The position numbers and the translations under genes are program-made. This document shows, in pieces, positions 1 through 13,000 of a stretch of DNA of 64,000 bases. Under the pieces are notes generated by a model, which saw only the letters and a list, made by a program, of their open reading frames with translations, did no database searches and was not told the origin of the DNA. The first letter of the stretch is position 1. Every line of letters starts with the position of its first letter. This DNA is from Pyronema omphalodes (taxonomy: Eukaryota > Ascomycota > Pezizomycetes > Pezizales > Pyronemataceae): positions 558,001 to 622,000 of the forward strand of contig JAJJXM010000009.1 in NCBI GenBank assembly GCA_024516155.1. Direction: 5' to 3'.

Positions 1-231
1 GTTTGGGGAACGCGTGCGATCGCGACGGTAGACGAACCGCCAAGTGGTGAGGCGAATGATAGTGGTTGGCTGGAAGATTGGGAGAAAGACCTTCTCGATA
101 GGGATATCGCTCTGATGAGTCAAGGCAGTTTGGCAGAAGATGAAGGCGGGAGGTCTATGAACAAAGGTCAAAAGAAAAAGAAGGGTAAAAAAGTCACCCT
201 GATGACGAATGGGGGTAGACGAGGTGCATAA
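1..231 (+). CDS. 3' end of an unrecognised gene (partial)
   Basis: The window opens inside a reading frame that runs 76 codons from base 1 to a TAA at 229-231. It encodes an acidic, Trp-containing stretch (SGWLEDWEKDLLDRD) followed by a strongly basic Lys-rich tail (KGQKKKKGKKVTLM). Codon use is coding-like and the basic C-terminus suggests a nucleic-acid- or ribosome-associated protein, but I do not recognise the family. The 5' part lies outside the window, so neither the start nor the domain content can be given. After the stop the DNA becomes AT-rich and frame-interrupted, as expected of a 3' UTR. Confidence 0.6.
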   Translation, partial: VWGTRAIATVDEPPSGEANDSGWLEDWEKDLLDRDIALMSQGSLAEDEGGRSMNKGQKKKKGKKVTLMTNGGRRGA

Positions 232-3200
232 GTTTTGGGGGTTTCTAGGCGGAAAAGAAACCAAAGCACTGCATTCAGCTGGGAATCATATGATGTATCA
301 TTTTTAGATCCTGTATAGCGCAGGGGATATTTATTTAACTATTAAAATAACAATTTTTTAGAGCGGGAATAGGATAACAAATATTATTTCTGTTTTAAAG
401 TATTCTAATTTTTCAAGTCCGCTAATTTTTCCGATCACAAGCAATAAAATCCAAAGTCCATACAGAACCTCCGAATGATGGGTGGGCTGTGGGCTTTAGG
501 TGCGTCTTGTTCTGTTGTCGTCAGGAGATATCGCGAGTAAGTCAACTTCGGAAAAACTTTCTGCGGAAAAATTTAATATCGAATGCGAAATCTTGCTTCT
601 AATACGTCGTATTCTGAGTGATGTTAATGGTGAAAATCGAGGGTAGTGAGATCGAAATATTGTTCGTTGTACGTTGGCAATTGCTACTCCTATGTATGTG
701 GTAACTGTAGTTTTGTCTGCTTTTGTTTTAGGTGTTCCAGAGGCGGAGTTTTAGATCATATAATGCTTCTCATCATCAGCCAAGATGAATCAAAATTTGC
801 GTGGTAGATAATGGATTTCGGTGCAGACCAGTTTGAGAGACTGGGCGAGGAATCAAAAAGATGACAGAAACAGACGAGCTTTACGCGTCCTTCTCCGAGT
901 ATTCTTTTGTGGACTGTTGAAGCTCCATGAGGCTTAGAGAACCGATGATTTGAAATGCAATAAAAATCCTGAGAAAAGTGAATGATATTCTTTAACCGTA
1001 AATTTTTAATCATGAAAGGTGTCCTTCAACAAAACTGATGTTTTTATCCATAACGGTTATAACAAAAAGACGGGAAACCTTGTCCAAGGCCCGAAAAAAC
1101 TTCTAAAATCTCGGCATGCATACGTCAAATTTCTTTTGCAATAAAATCCCAGGTCCATAGTGTTGCATATGAGTTGGTTAGCTATTCTCACTAGCCAATC
1201 AGCTTTGATAATAAGAAATAATTGATATATTTGTTTGGGAGACATACTACAGCTTCATACGCCACAGACTACAGAATTGAGGAAATGTGCGGTTAAGATG
1301 GATCATAGCGTACTGGTGATATCGTATGATTCACTGCTGTACTGCTATAATATTTGCGATTAAATGCTGACTTCCATTCACCGTAGCATATTTGAGTGAG
1401 GAGTAATTTACCAGTAGGAGAAATTTCTAGATCTCAAGTGAGGGTACAGGAAACCCTAATTAATTAAGCCAGCCCTATCGCGGAAATAACCATAGAGCTC
1501 ATCTAATACCTAAATTACATCTGAGTTTTCAACAACCTCTTCCATTGTTTTTCTCGTGATTCTTTATGCATAAACTTTCGATATTCTTCCATTCTCAGCC
1601 AATGGGATATATACGTCCTGATGTATTCCTCGCTTAGGGTACGCAGGTTACATGGCGTCGGCAACAAATCTCAGTGAGTGATTGATGATGACTAAGTCCA
1701 GCTATTTGCGAGGCCGCGTATTCTACTTAGAATTCTTTTGAATTGCAGGATAGATAAATTATGCGAAAAAATTATCTTGTTATTGAAATATGAATATATT
1801 TCTCTCTAGAGAGATGTTTCTTTCGTTGATTGCTACAGAGATATATATTTCTTGTTGCTTTTTGCGATATGCATTCGAATCTGCGCATATCGTTACTACT
1901 GAATCATTCAACCCCATCAAAGACGCATGCTACGTTTGAATCACATTTTATAGATTCAGCTTTCAGGGGTAGTATGAAAACATGATAAGCTCGCTTGAAA
2001 ATTTGCACATATTGTGTTCATTTCCACTTTGCTACTCGACATACATTACTTCTTGCACCTAGAATCTACCTCCGTATCATCTCGTATTTTTCTCATCAAA
2101 ATATACATTTACATCGATGTTTATCTACGCGATTCTTTTTCTTGCATGAATAGCTAGCTAATCATCAATCTATTTACAAATGACACCGGGTTTACCCTAC
2201 ATCATCCAGGGTATTCAACCCCAACCTCAAGTATCGGCAACTAATCAGTTTTCAACAAGAGCCACAAACTCCAATTTTGTAACTCAAACACGATTCCTAC
2301 ACAACATGTCAAAATCTCGATTAATTACATTGACCCGGGTTCCGCTCCCGATCTCATTACTCTGATTACATATAACCTGTACCATCCATCGCAGCTCGCT
2401 TCCCAAATACAACAGTCAAAGCTTTTTTTTTTTCGCAATTGCCCCTGAGTGAGCCCGATATACGACATTACACAGTGAAGGTGTGAATAGTAATCACCAT
2501 TCACATTTCCATGTATCCATCTCTTCACAAGAGGCTCTAGCCCCATCACAAGCTCGGGACTAGACTCTAGAGCCGCTCCTAATTAAAAACAAATCGAGTT
2601 AGTACTACAAGCGCAGCCACAGCGGGATTGATCCTTATTCCAGAAAACGACCGGATATGATGCTCATTGCTCAAGCGAGACGTGCACAAAATGCTAAGCT
2701 TTTGCCCCATATTTACTTCTAATTCATCGGGGGAACAGGGAATAATTTTGGAAGCTGGGTTGGGTCCTAGCAGCTGTGTATGTAGCTTGTCATTGATGGT
2801 ACATAGGAGTACACATACATACATAGGACCGACCTAGGCATATCGACCTACGTTACCCCTTTTTTTATTACTACTCCAGAATGTTGACGTAAACTTGTGT
2901 TATCGGTATGCATCTAGGACTCGCCGATACGTATACATATCAGATCCTGCTTATCATCAGAAATGTAGATAATTTACTTTCGTGGAAGCTGGATGTCCGA
3001 CGAAATAAATGCTTGTGGTCGCCGAAAGCTGGGAATAATTGACGGCATAGAAATCCGCGCCGATCCTGTGGTCTTTGAAACATAATCATCAGATCACCAT
3101 TTGGGTATGTCTAATGGGGAACCTAAAGAATAAATGTACATACATGGAATTTGAAAATGCTCGATCTTAAGTTTAAAATAAAATAACCCCCTTTGATAAA

Positions 3201-5012
3201 CAAAGCCCGACCGATTCGAGCCAAAGCCATTCAGCCAAAGAAAAAAAAAATAAAGGCAAAGGCAATTCTACAAACCGACATCAACAATAACCACAAAGAC
3301 GATAACCACCTAACACAGCATCCATATTTCTCGGTACGGTACGAGGGTTAGATTATTGAGGGGCAAGCAAACCTTCCCAATCAGTTCTAGTAATCAATCA
3401 TATGCCGTATACCCAAGATCATCGCTCGGAAATATAACCGAGCTTCTCTAACTATCCTATGTAGGTCTAGCTAGAGTCACAAATTTCTGACCTGTGATGG
3501 GATTTGAAGTTTGAAGTGAACTATAGGGTCTCGGATGGGGTTATAGGCTTAATTTGTATGTTCGTTTATATGATCACCATACACATACGGAGACGGAGGA
3601 TTGAGAATCTGATGCCGAGAAATACATATACACGTGTAGCTGCGCTTAGCTAGGGCTATAGAGCGCACTAAGGGTAACTTCGACCATATCTACAACCGCA
3701 TAACTACATGAGCAATTCATCAGTCCCTACATACCTTCCTCCAGCTACAATCCCCATCATACCCCGCAGTCCATCCTTCAGTCTCACAACAATCCTAAAT
3801 AATCCCAACTCCTCACCTTCAGTAACCCATCAACCAACTAGTATAGTACATAACATAACATAACAACCCCCATCAATCAAACATCACTACAGATTTTCAA
3901 AACTTCACCATACAAGTAATCTCTAAACACCTTCTAAACAAACGCAACCGCGGCAACCCACAGCCTATATCCAAAAAATCCCAAGCCCTAAACCCCGTTC
4001 CCCGCTTCAAAACCCGGCTATGTATAATTTATGTATATACCCTGCGCTTTTTGCATATGTATGGCATACATACATACCGCACGCGCACTCCGCGGGAAAC
4101 CACGGGCGCTGAGCAGGTAACCCGTGCAACCCGTGCAGTCCGAGTATTCCGAGTATCCCGAGTATTCCGAGGTCCGAAGATTGCCCTATAAGCTAGCTAG
4201 TTTATGTAGCTATGGACCAATCCTAATCCCATTACTATTATGTACCATTACCATTACCATTGCCATTTTCTTAACCATTGCCATTGCCATTGCCATTGCC
4301 ATTGCCATGTTTTTATAAATACATACGTATGGGTATGAAAATATGAAAATATGAAAATATTTATAGGTATAAAAATATGGATACAAAACGGCGCTATCAC
4401 TGGCTAGAGAACCGAAATTTGAATGGGTGTTATAAGGTAAGGGATCTGGGTCATATATATAAAGTTTTAATACGGGTACGGACATATACAGAAGACGCGA
4501 AAACGTGGGGACACGAAAACATGTGATGCTTTTTTTTTTTTAATTTCATCTGAACTTTAAATTGACGTGTATCGCGAATCTCTATCAGGAAAATACGTAT
4601 GAGAAATTCGAGGATTGGGATTGGGATTGGGATTGGGATGATTGGTAAATTTCATGTCAAGATTGTACAGTATATTGGTATCCTAATGATTTGTAGGTAG
4701 TATACAATACTTCTAATCGTTTTCTACCATTCATCTCTTTCGAAACATCATAAAAAGAGGAACAAAATACAAAAGAAAAAGAAAAGGCTAAAGACTGTAA
4801 AAAAAAGTAAAAAAAAACTCCTCCCAGAAAAAACATACATACATACATACATACAGTAAACTACTATATATCCCACAACGCACTTATCGTTGAAATTCAT
4901 CATCACATCTATTCATCCTCTCTTCTTTCTGTTCTTCCATTCCACTTCCTTCTCTTTTTATCACAATCCCTATTATTTTCCCCTTTAATCCTTCTTTTTC
5001 CAATACAGACCA
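232..5012. other. Gene-poor AT-rich intergenic region
   Basis: No open frame here has coding character or joins to others by plausible introns. It holds the 3' flank of the first gene and the 3' flank of the carrier gene that ends at 5013. Short tandem repeats cluster at its right end: 10-bp units gtattccgag at 4141-4171, a hexamer (ccattg) array at 4243-4308, a (gggatt) array at 4615-4640 and (cata) at 4834-4855. Confidence 0.7.
4243..4308. repeat. CCATTG/CCATTA hexanucleotide array
   Basis: About ten units of ccatta/ccattg, interrupted once by a ttttctta segment. Reading frames across it encode alternating Ala-Ile or Met-Ala strings, which is why open frames appear on both strands; these are not genes. 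Confidence 0.85.
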
Positions 5013-6306
5013 TTACCGGGCAGCAGCCTTGATAAGTCTTCTCCTGTCCTGAAGTGTTTTCTTTGCAACATTGAAAATTGCATCCTTGAAAGCAAACAAG
5101 AAGGCCGCCGTAATGACAGACTGCATAAGCTTGGGTCCGATTCCCTTATACAACCCCTGCCATCCCTCCTCCTTCACAATTCTTCTCAAACTTCCAATAA
5201 TTCCTCCCTCTCCAGCGTTAGCTCCACCAACATGCATCCTCGCCTTGACAGTGATGTAAGGATATGTCAATCCCGTCGCCACAAGTTTTCCGATTGCTCC
5301 CAACCAAAACGCATCTGTAGGAGTAAGGTTGCGTTTCTTCTTACGTTCAAGAAGGTTCTTGAGTTGCTCGAAAATTGTGTATTGTAAAATAGGGTTTACG
5401 ACTAAAACTAAAGCGGGCATAACACCGGCGAAGAAAGCCTTCAACCCGCCTTCTTCAAAGAGGGCTCGGATTTCCCCGAAAGTTGTAGCGGCTTTGGTAG
5501 GAGTGGGGTTGGCGAGCGTGGGTTTATCGGAGCTGGGAGAGCCGGGGATAGCAGGAGGAGAATTGCGCTTCCGGGCAGTCATACGGGTGTTTACAACCCA
5601 GATGGGATTGGTCATTAGGACCGTTGCGCTACCTGCTACGGCACCGGCGATCATGGATTCCAGTGTTGTGAGCTTTGAGTTGCGGCCGGTTTTGGTAGCG
5701 GCGGTCTCGAAGGCGGTGCGGGACCATTCATACCCTAAGACTGAGTGTTAGTGATCCATTGATTGGTGCGGGCATTGAAAATGGTGGTGGCTATTGGGTA
5801 AAGCGGCGTGGAGAAATGCGGAGTGCTGTAGCGGGATGACGCGGATGAGCTGCAGCGCCGATCTTTAACGCGGGGAGAAGCGAGTTCGCGAACTGAAGTC
5901 CGAAGCCCCCACTCTCCACTTTCCACGAATGTCCGCAGTCCCCACCAACCCCCATTCCGAAGCCCGTGTAGCCCCCTTAATTACCTCCATGCAATAAAAA
6001 GATGCAACATACAGTAGTAGTAAACAAAGTTGGTAACACTGATTCCAAAAACAGCGCTGTCAAGTCCCGCGTAGAGACCTCCGAATCCTTCACGCTGAAT
6101 GATGTGGCGCGTAGCATCGAGAAATGTGGTCTGCGCGCGCTTCGACTCGACTTGAGAACGGGTTGAGAGAGTTATGAGAGGGTAGGTTAGGATCATTGAG
6201 AGGACTCCTCCGCCGGCGCCGGCGACTGCGTGGAGAACCTAGGGATGTCAACTATGGTATTCCATAACGCCTAAGGGAATTAGAGGAGGTATACGTTGTC
6301 AGACAT
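5013..6306 (-). CDS. ANT1: Peroxisomal adenine-nucleotide carrier (Pmp47/Ant1, SLC25A17-type)
   Basis: Mitochondrial-carrier-family protein of the peroxisomal Pmp47/Ant1/PMP34 branch, which exchanges ATP for AMP or CoA-type nucleotides across the peroxisomal membrane to support fatty-acid activation and beta-oxidation. Model: exons 6295-6306, 6013-6238 and 5013-5734, all with GT-AG introns, 319 aa. Exon 1 codes only MSDN. The first carrier repeat contains YPLITLSTRSQVESKR and ends VYYYWYEW across the second junction. The second begins with NPIWVVNTRMT, the signature that separates Pmp47 from mitochondrial carriers. The third contains YPYITVKARM and GLYKGIGPKLMQS. Six membrane segments are expected. 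The C-terminus is basic and has no PTS1, as usual for a membrane protein. The gene is divergent from the MFS gene with about 950 bp between the starts. Confidence 0.9.
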
Positions 6307-7257
6307 GTTAAAGTTGTTAAGCTATGGGATAGAGGATAGCTCTTGAAATGACGAAATGTAGTTTCTGTAGGTCAAGGTATTTCTGTAATATCCCCGGGGA
6401 GCGAGCTAGATTTATTCGTGCTCGCGTCTCGTCTCACTTCACAGGGATAATACTCGCTCGGAATTTGCTCGGTGGTTTCAACGTAGATCTCGTGGTTGTG
6501 GTGGCCGTGGTTGACATCTGATCAGCCGAGGTTGCGGGGTGCCAGCGTCGCGCGTATGTATGCTTTCTGACGTGTGTGGGGGGAGTGAGTGGAGAATGCA
6601 AGGGTGATACATGAGTAAGGGATTACATACTTTACTCTCTGCAGTTTAGTTTAGATGGGTGATGAACCATGATTGACTTGATGAGTGATGAGCGATGATT
6701 AGCATCCGATGGATGGATAAAGCCGAGCTGCGTACATATGTACTGCATCGAGTAAGTCCGAGTGAGTCCCAATGATCCGCAAGCTGCCGAAATGACGGGA
6801 AGCTCTTTGGATTGGCTGAGAATGAGCTGAGTTGGACAGACATCCGCCAACAAGCGAGAATCATCGAAGTACTTAGAATCGAAGAAGCCAAAGCGGAGAC
6901 ATCCAACCGCAGATTTTCGCTTTGATTCGAAGAACATTCGATTGTGTCTTGAGGCTAGATTCCACGGGAATTATTCAGCCTCACTCCCTAATCGGAGGCA
7001 AGTACCACTGTGTCCTTTGTACGAAACCAGTAATTCAACCCCACAGAAAAGAAGTTTCAGGTGCGGTTCTTATACTTCCAATGTTCCCAGTATTCACCTA
7101 CTTGAACAAGCCATCATTTTCACCGAGCACAACTGACAAAGTGCAGCTGTTACCATACATTCTGCAAACCCAGTCTTACCAAAACCACGCGCGCCGGTAA
7201 AGCTACCGAAATCAACGAGCTGAGCGAAACTAGTCCCCCCACGACCCGCCAGCAGAT
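6307..7257. promoter_or_regulatory. Shared divergent promoter region, carrier / MFS transporter
   Basis: About 950 bp between the start codons of two divergently transcribed genes. No coding frame is credible here. I see no motif that I can assign with confidence; both 5' UTRs must lie inside it. Confidence 0.45.
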
Positions 7258-9373
7258 ATGGCAACCTCCGCTGCAGTCCAGGACGCGACAAAAATCTCCC
7301 CCGCGTACCGGAAATCAATTCTACGCGTTTTGTTTATATCGTTACTGCTGGACCTCGTATGCACTTCAATTCCTCAGTTCTGTCACCCATATATTCAAAC
7401 TCCGAAAGCTAACATATTGCTACTTCATAGCTCTCATTCACCCTCATTCTACCCCTCTTCCCCCGCCTCCTCGACCACTACCGTAGCCAACCCTCCAACA
7501 CTTTGCTCGAGGCCATCTTCACCTACTTGAATGCCTTCAAGTCGGCGTTCCACCGTCCAATCTCCTCCCGCTTCGATGTCGTTCTCCTCGGTGGAGCTCT
7601 CGGCTCACTCTTCTCCATTCTCCAAGCTATCGCCTCACCCATAATCGGCGCCCTCTCAGACCGCTATGGACGCCGAACAGCATTGCTCTATTCCATGGCC
7701 GGGAACATCCTCAGTGTAGCTCTCTGGGTCTCGGCTTCAACCTTCCCGATATTTCTTGCCTCCAGAGTTGTTGGAGGGTTGTCAGAGGGAAATGTTCAGC
7801 TAGCTATTGCAATTGCTACAGATGTTTCCACCCCCGAAACTCGTGGGCATACATTGGCCTTGGTGGGGGTTGCATTCAGTGTCGCTTTCACGCTGGGGCC
7901 GATGATGGGGGCATGGTTATCCAGTAAAACACTGTCCTTGGAGAATCCGTTTATGACTGCCGCCATTTTCTCATTGGTATTATTGGTTACCGAAACCCTT
8001 TACCTCTACTTCAAGCTCCCAGAGACTCGCGTGGTACGCACCTCCGACGAAAAGAAGTCCGCAACCAAAGTTGATTCCCGGGGTCTTGGTCTCCTGAAAT
8101 GGACCCACTTTTTGTTCCTGCTCATCTTTTCCGGAATGGAATTTTCTCTTCCCTTCATGACCTTTGATCTTTTCAACTATTCTTCCGCTCAAAATGGCAA
8201 AGTGTTAGGGTTCATTGGATTATTGGCGAGTTTGCTACAAGGAGGTTTCTCCAGAAGAGCGAAACCTGGCTTTGTGGCTAAGTTGGGATTGTGTTCCTCT
8301 GCTATAAGCTTCTTTCTTTTGGCAAAGATGAATTCGCAGGGGATGCTCTATCTCAGTGCTTCGTTTTTAGCTGTTACTTCGGCTTGCGTGGTGACAGCGC
8401 TGAATACGCTTGCGAGTTTGAGAGTGGGGGAGGAGAATCGCGGTAGGGGAATGGGGGAGTTTAGAAGTGCTGGTATGTATTCCCTCTATTATCTGGTGAT
8501 TACAGTTTTTCTTGGAAGCTCGGTGCAGGGATGGGCTATAGGAGCTACGTGGAAAGCTTAAACTACACTCCCGAGCGCCATGAAGTTGCACTTCCTTTCG
8601 TTACTAAATCACTGCTAACGGTGAAATAATAGGTCAAATCGGACGAGCTGTTGGTCCTGTTCTTTTCTGTAAGTTCCACAATTTTTCACCTTCTTTCCAC
8701 ATCATTTTGTTCCGCTTCCCGAGCTCCATGTTTCTATACCGCTTCCTGAAGTTCACTGGCCTCATCACATCCACCTTTGTGACCTTGATGGAACGAGCTC
8801 GCCGAAGTTTCAACTGGCGAGCTCTCTTTTCTTTTCCACAGCTTTAATTTCCCCAGTTTTAGCTCTTCAGCCCTCCCCTGAGTCCCCTTTACAAAGTTTC
8901 AATCCCCTTAATCAACACCCAGCCTCATCTTGATCATCTTCAGCTGCCAAGTTTCATTCCATGTGTTCCTGTGTTGTTCCTGCATACATCTCTGTGTTGT
9001 GTGACATAAGCACAACACAACAAATTATTTTCTTCTTCCTACGTATCTTCCCAACCAACCCATACTGCCGCATCATACATCAATCCTTTGCTTATTCCCC
9101 ATCCAACATCCTGATCCTAATTTATCATCATCCTGCAACACAACTTTTCTTTTGTCTTCCGCAGACTGCAGATTTTTCGTTCCCGTATGAATCAGGGGCA
9201 AAGAAGGAAGGATAATAGCTAATCATAAATATCAAATAGGCTCTCTTTACTGGTGGGCAGGCCGTGATGTGGCGTACCTTGTCGGCGGCACGGGAATGGC
9301 ACTGGTTACTGGTATGGCTTGGAGGGGCTTGGTTGAGCCGGTCAAGGTGAAGGAGGAGAAGAAAACTCTTTAG
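7258..9373 (+). CDS. MFS transporter, MFSD10/TETRAN-like
   Basis: Twelve-helix major-facilitator transporter, probably an organic-anion or drug:H+ porter; the substrate cannot be read from sequence. Model: exons 7258-7356, 7431-8472, 8633-8668 and 9240-9373, 436 aa, all GT-AG. The cytoplasmic loop between helices 2 and 3 has the MFS motif A core (GALSDRYGRRTALLY). The segment GGLSEGNVQLAIAIATDVS and then PETRGHTLALVG is typical of the MFSD10/TETRAN group. The third exon is 36 nt (GQIGRAVGPVLF) and the last gives SLYWWAGRDVAYLVGG, matching the helix 11-12 end of this family. Intron 3 is 571 nt, very long beside its neighbours, but its junctions restore the expected family sequence. The C-terminus is a short Lys/Glu tail. 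Confidence 0.85.
8669..9239 (+). other. 571-nt intron 3 of the MFS gene
   Basis: Donor gtaagt and acceptor aatag, with a gctaat branch-like element 25-30 nt upstream of the acceptor. The interior is pyrimidine-rich and holds no frame that matches an MFS protein. No RNA gene is recognised in it. Confidence 0.7.
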
Positions 9374-12300
9374 GACTCTTTAGAGAAACAGTAGGGGGTA
9401 ATTGCCGGATGGATAGTTGGGCTGGGTGGAAAGAGAGAATCATTTAAGCGCTGCGCGTTACGGGTGATGGGATGAGTGAGTGTTGCATAGAGCCGCGGCA
9501 TAGGAGTGGTAAGAATAGGAATGAAAGAAGCATAGCGAGGATATTAGGTTGCATATACATATGAGCGAGAATATTTTAGGCATAAGGGATATATATTGTT
9601 CACTTAACAGGATATGTGCAGCATTTGTTTAATATGCCTGAGCTGTTTCTGATCTGTTTGATTTTCATGTTGAAACTTTCGATGCAGCTTATAGTTTTCC
9701 TGCTGGTATCGATATAATGGGGCTTGCGTGGGAGAATCGTGCGGAGAGCATTACGAGATGAACCTTTTGTAGTAATTTTTCCAGCTTAGATAATATCACA
9801 GGGAGTTGATGAGAGGCTCAGCATTTTAAACTTGAGAGAAACCCATCAAGACAAGTTCTTCTCTGGTAATTACTAATAAGCGTACTTTTCAGCCCGATGC
9901 TCTGGGAAGAACGACATTGGGGACGGTCTGGTAGTTATCCCTGCTGTATTACCGGCGGTCAAATGCCCGCCAGATGTGAGTTCCATCTCCACTCTCTGAC
10001 GACATACCTTCCTGCTGTTGTTCAGTACGTCTTCATATTTAATCAATTCTCATTCTCCATCTCTTACCTCCGCTCTCTAATGTAAATATACAACACCTTC
10101 CTCCATTCCTGTGTGGGGGTTGCAGCTCTACTCCGGGCCTCGCTCTTCCATTGGACATCCAACAGGTAGCCAAGAAAGATTGGAGAAAATACACAGCCCG
10201 GATCAATTCGGGTCAGCAAACAGCCTTGTCAAGAGAAAACCGACCAGAAGCTCCTCTCAGCCGTATGCCCCCTTCACCCCAAACATGCCGTCCCATCTCC
10301 TCACGTTTCAACATCCCGTGTTTCAGATGCCGCTTTGCCACACAACTTTTGGCGTGTTTTTGTTTCTCTGCAGACTTCCCGTCCTACACAACCATAACGA
10401 AAACCCGGGACAAGAAAGTTGCTCAGCCCTAGATTTGACTCTAGAAACTCTAGGCTTAGCTTCATACTCTTCAACCCGGATTCACAGCAGGCATGGCAAG
10501 CCCTCTCTTGGCAAGCCACCGTTCCGCTTTTGAGTATTCTAACTATTTCTAGTCAAGACGAGTATTTAGCGGTCTTCTTTTAGGGTTCGCCGGCCTCCTT
10601 CGCTGCGGGTTTGGCGGGTTCCCAGAAAGCTTGCGTTTGGGCCGCCGGCTGGGATCCGCTAGTAAATTTAGCGGCGGATCTAGACCTGACTTCTTCTTCG
10701 GTCACCTTGGGTCCTTTTCGCGTTTTCAGCGTTTTCAGGCGTTGCCGAGCTCTCTTTCCTTCCACGGATGGCTTCAAAAATGCCCTTCGAGTTTCCCGAC
10801 ACAACCCCCGGATCAGGCATTATGAGAATTAAACGACACCAAACCTTTCACAGTTTCTATACCAAGCCTGATGCTACAAGAGGAGGTACATGCGGTGGCG
10901 ATGTTCAAGCTTGGTTTGGTCTTGGAGAACCTTGTCAGAACTTCATCGGACTTTGTCGGACCCTGACGAGCGAATTCTACATACGTACATAGGAGGTGTG
11001 GGGAACCTATGGTATGGAAATCCCTCTAGAGTAAAACATCCTCTTGGAAAAGAACCAAAGGTTACACGTGCGTCGATATCAACATGGCCGCCAACTACGT
11101 ATTCTCGAAGATGGCGTATGTCAAAAATAACATGACGAGGCCTTTGCGTTGAACTTTTTCCAGGATGTCCAGGTCAATTACTCTGAATCAAAATTATGAA
11201 TAGTGATAGAATAGGGTGGAGAACCTCCACCTCCACCTTACGCACGAGGATTTGTGGCATTTTTGTGGCATTTTGTGGCGTTTACTAATGGTATGATCGG
11301 AGATGTCGAAATCTTTGACTCTCGTTTTCGAGCCAGGCAGCGGCCTATCTTGCCATATGCCGGTGGAAAACGGGAGAACGAGCCATGCCACCGGGCGTGG
11401 ATGGTGGAGGCGTGGGATACCAACCCAACCGAAGCACAAACCACATATCTATTCCCCTCAAAAGTAAAAACCCGGCTGATAGAAAACATGCCCAGTCCGA
11501 GAGCTGAAACAGATAGATATCGATCTCGATTTTCTCGCTTGCTGGATTGCTCTCTTATCCTCCTATAGATCTCTTGACAGACGCCGTCTATTGAATCTCT
11601 CCGCCGGCGTTGTGAGGCGTTGATGGGGTGAGATGGCTCCAACATCTAGCTAATTCAATGCCCGCCGACCTGTGCGGTGCGGGGTCCTACAGCTGACGTA
11701 GAGCGGGGAGGAAAGGGAATAAAAATTCCGTTAGGTAATTAGTGGAGAACTGTAACGATTATCACGGCAACTATATGGCGTTGCCTATTGGTTCTTGAAT
11801 GCATCGCCGATGCACTCTGGCCGCTGCTCTTCCGTGCCGCCACTTGAATTCTTCTCTGGTGGCTTGCCGCACCATTGAATTCGTTTGAGCCTTATGGCCG
11901 CACAGTGCACAAGTTTCCACACGATGTGAAGAGTTTGTTTACCAAGCTAGGTTGTTTCGATTTTGGACTTTTTGCTTCCATCTGTTTTTTGCGCATTTTT
12001 TGATGGCTTGGAGTTTTATGGAAATTGCCGTATTTCCTTAACTCTACATTTGTCGTTGTAGATTCCAGTTAATCATTGCAATTCTATCCCATCCCATCTA
12101 AGTCATTGCATATTTTCAAATTCCGGAATTTCATGATATTGACTTCTTAATCTCTGTAGACTATCCGCAGTCAGCACGTTGTCAAGCCCTGCAGCCCTGT
12201 ATCTCGCCCTCTCCAACAAACCCTAACTCCTAGCCCCATTCGTCCATCCGTCGCACCTTTTTAGGCAACTCCGTAAACTGTACATACGTCTTTTTTCAAC

Positions 12301-13000
12301 GCCATGCAGTTGTTTCTTGCCGCACCATGTCTGGCGTTTACCCCTCACCTGTGCCGTGAATGTTTCATGTTTTAGGTTCTTGACAAGGCTGGGTGCCGCG
12401 GCAGGGCGGCAGAGGTAACTGAAGTTCTAGAAGGATTTTTAAAGGCAGGGTATGGTGGGAAAGGCTGGATGCTGGATGCTTGATGCTGGATGTGGTGATG
12501 TGGTGAACCATGATATTGAAGGCTAAAGGCTAAACGTTGGCTGCGCTGGGATCAAGGCTGGAAGGCTGGATGGAGACTGGACCCTGGCTACGGGTCGTAG
12601 TGAAGTTTGAAGTTCGCACGATGAACCATAGGGTCGGGATACTGGAATACTGTACTGGAAATTTATCCATGACAAGTTACAACGGCTTGCTGATATGAGC
12701 TGTTTTCTTTTTTTTGAAACGTTGAAATGTTGAACTGTTGAACCGGGGTAATGGTAAAACATTAGACTTGGAGTTGGAGTTGGAGTTTATGGGACTTGGG
12801 ACTTGGGATATTATTCCAGTTGTGACCGGATTTATTCGGGTCCTCGGATTAGTGCGGGTCTCGTGAAGAATTAAGGGAAAACTATTGAATTGAGATTAGG
12901 TTATAACTGTGGAGAGAGGGGAATGGAATTTGGATTGGATTATCCGCTAATTAATTACTCGTTGTAGTTTTGTTTGAAAATAAATGAAACGGTTGTGAAG
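9374..13000. other. Gene-poor intergenic region
   Basis: About 3.6 kb of mixed composition without a clear gene apart from the small candidate at 10566-10820. Several open frames of 70-140 codons (for example 10111-10533 and 11238-11645) show no recognisable domain, no coherent intron joins and no consistent codon bias. A gtggcatttt direct repeat lies near 11250-11280, and short GGCTGGATGCTGGATGCT-type repeats lie at 12460-12495. Confidence 0.6.
10566..10820 (-). CDS. Candidate small two-exon gene, unknown function
   Basis: A possible 65-aa protein: exon 1 10706-10820, intron 10649-10705 (57 nt, donor gtgacc, acceptor cccag), exon 2 10566-10648. It starts MPDPGVVSGNSKGIFEAIRG and ends GGRRTLKEDR. 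It is hydrophilic, rich in Ser, Asn, Arg and Glu, with no signal peptide or membrane segment. Support is limited to coding-like composition and an intron of typical length. An alternative donor (gtctag, intron 10649-10686) would join a different frame that ends PAAQTQAFWEPAKPAAKEAG at 10580. It faintly resembles small stress- or conidiation-type fungal proteins, but I cannot assign it. Chance is a real possibility. Confidence 0.3.

Noticed and set aside
4615..4640. (GGGATT)n array that could suggest a telomeric or subtelomeric repeat
   Set aside because: Fungal telomere repeats are usually TTAGGG. Four units inside the chromosome are better explained as a simple microsatellite.
11084..11190. 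Gene start-like ATGGCCGCCAACTACGTATT (MAANYVFSKM) reminiscent of small mitochondrial subunits
   Set aside because: The only splice option (gtatgt to ttccag) gives a 23-residue peptide that does not continue into a known protein.
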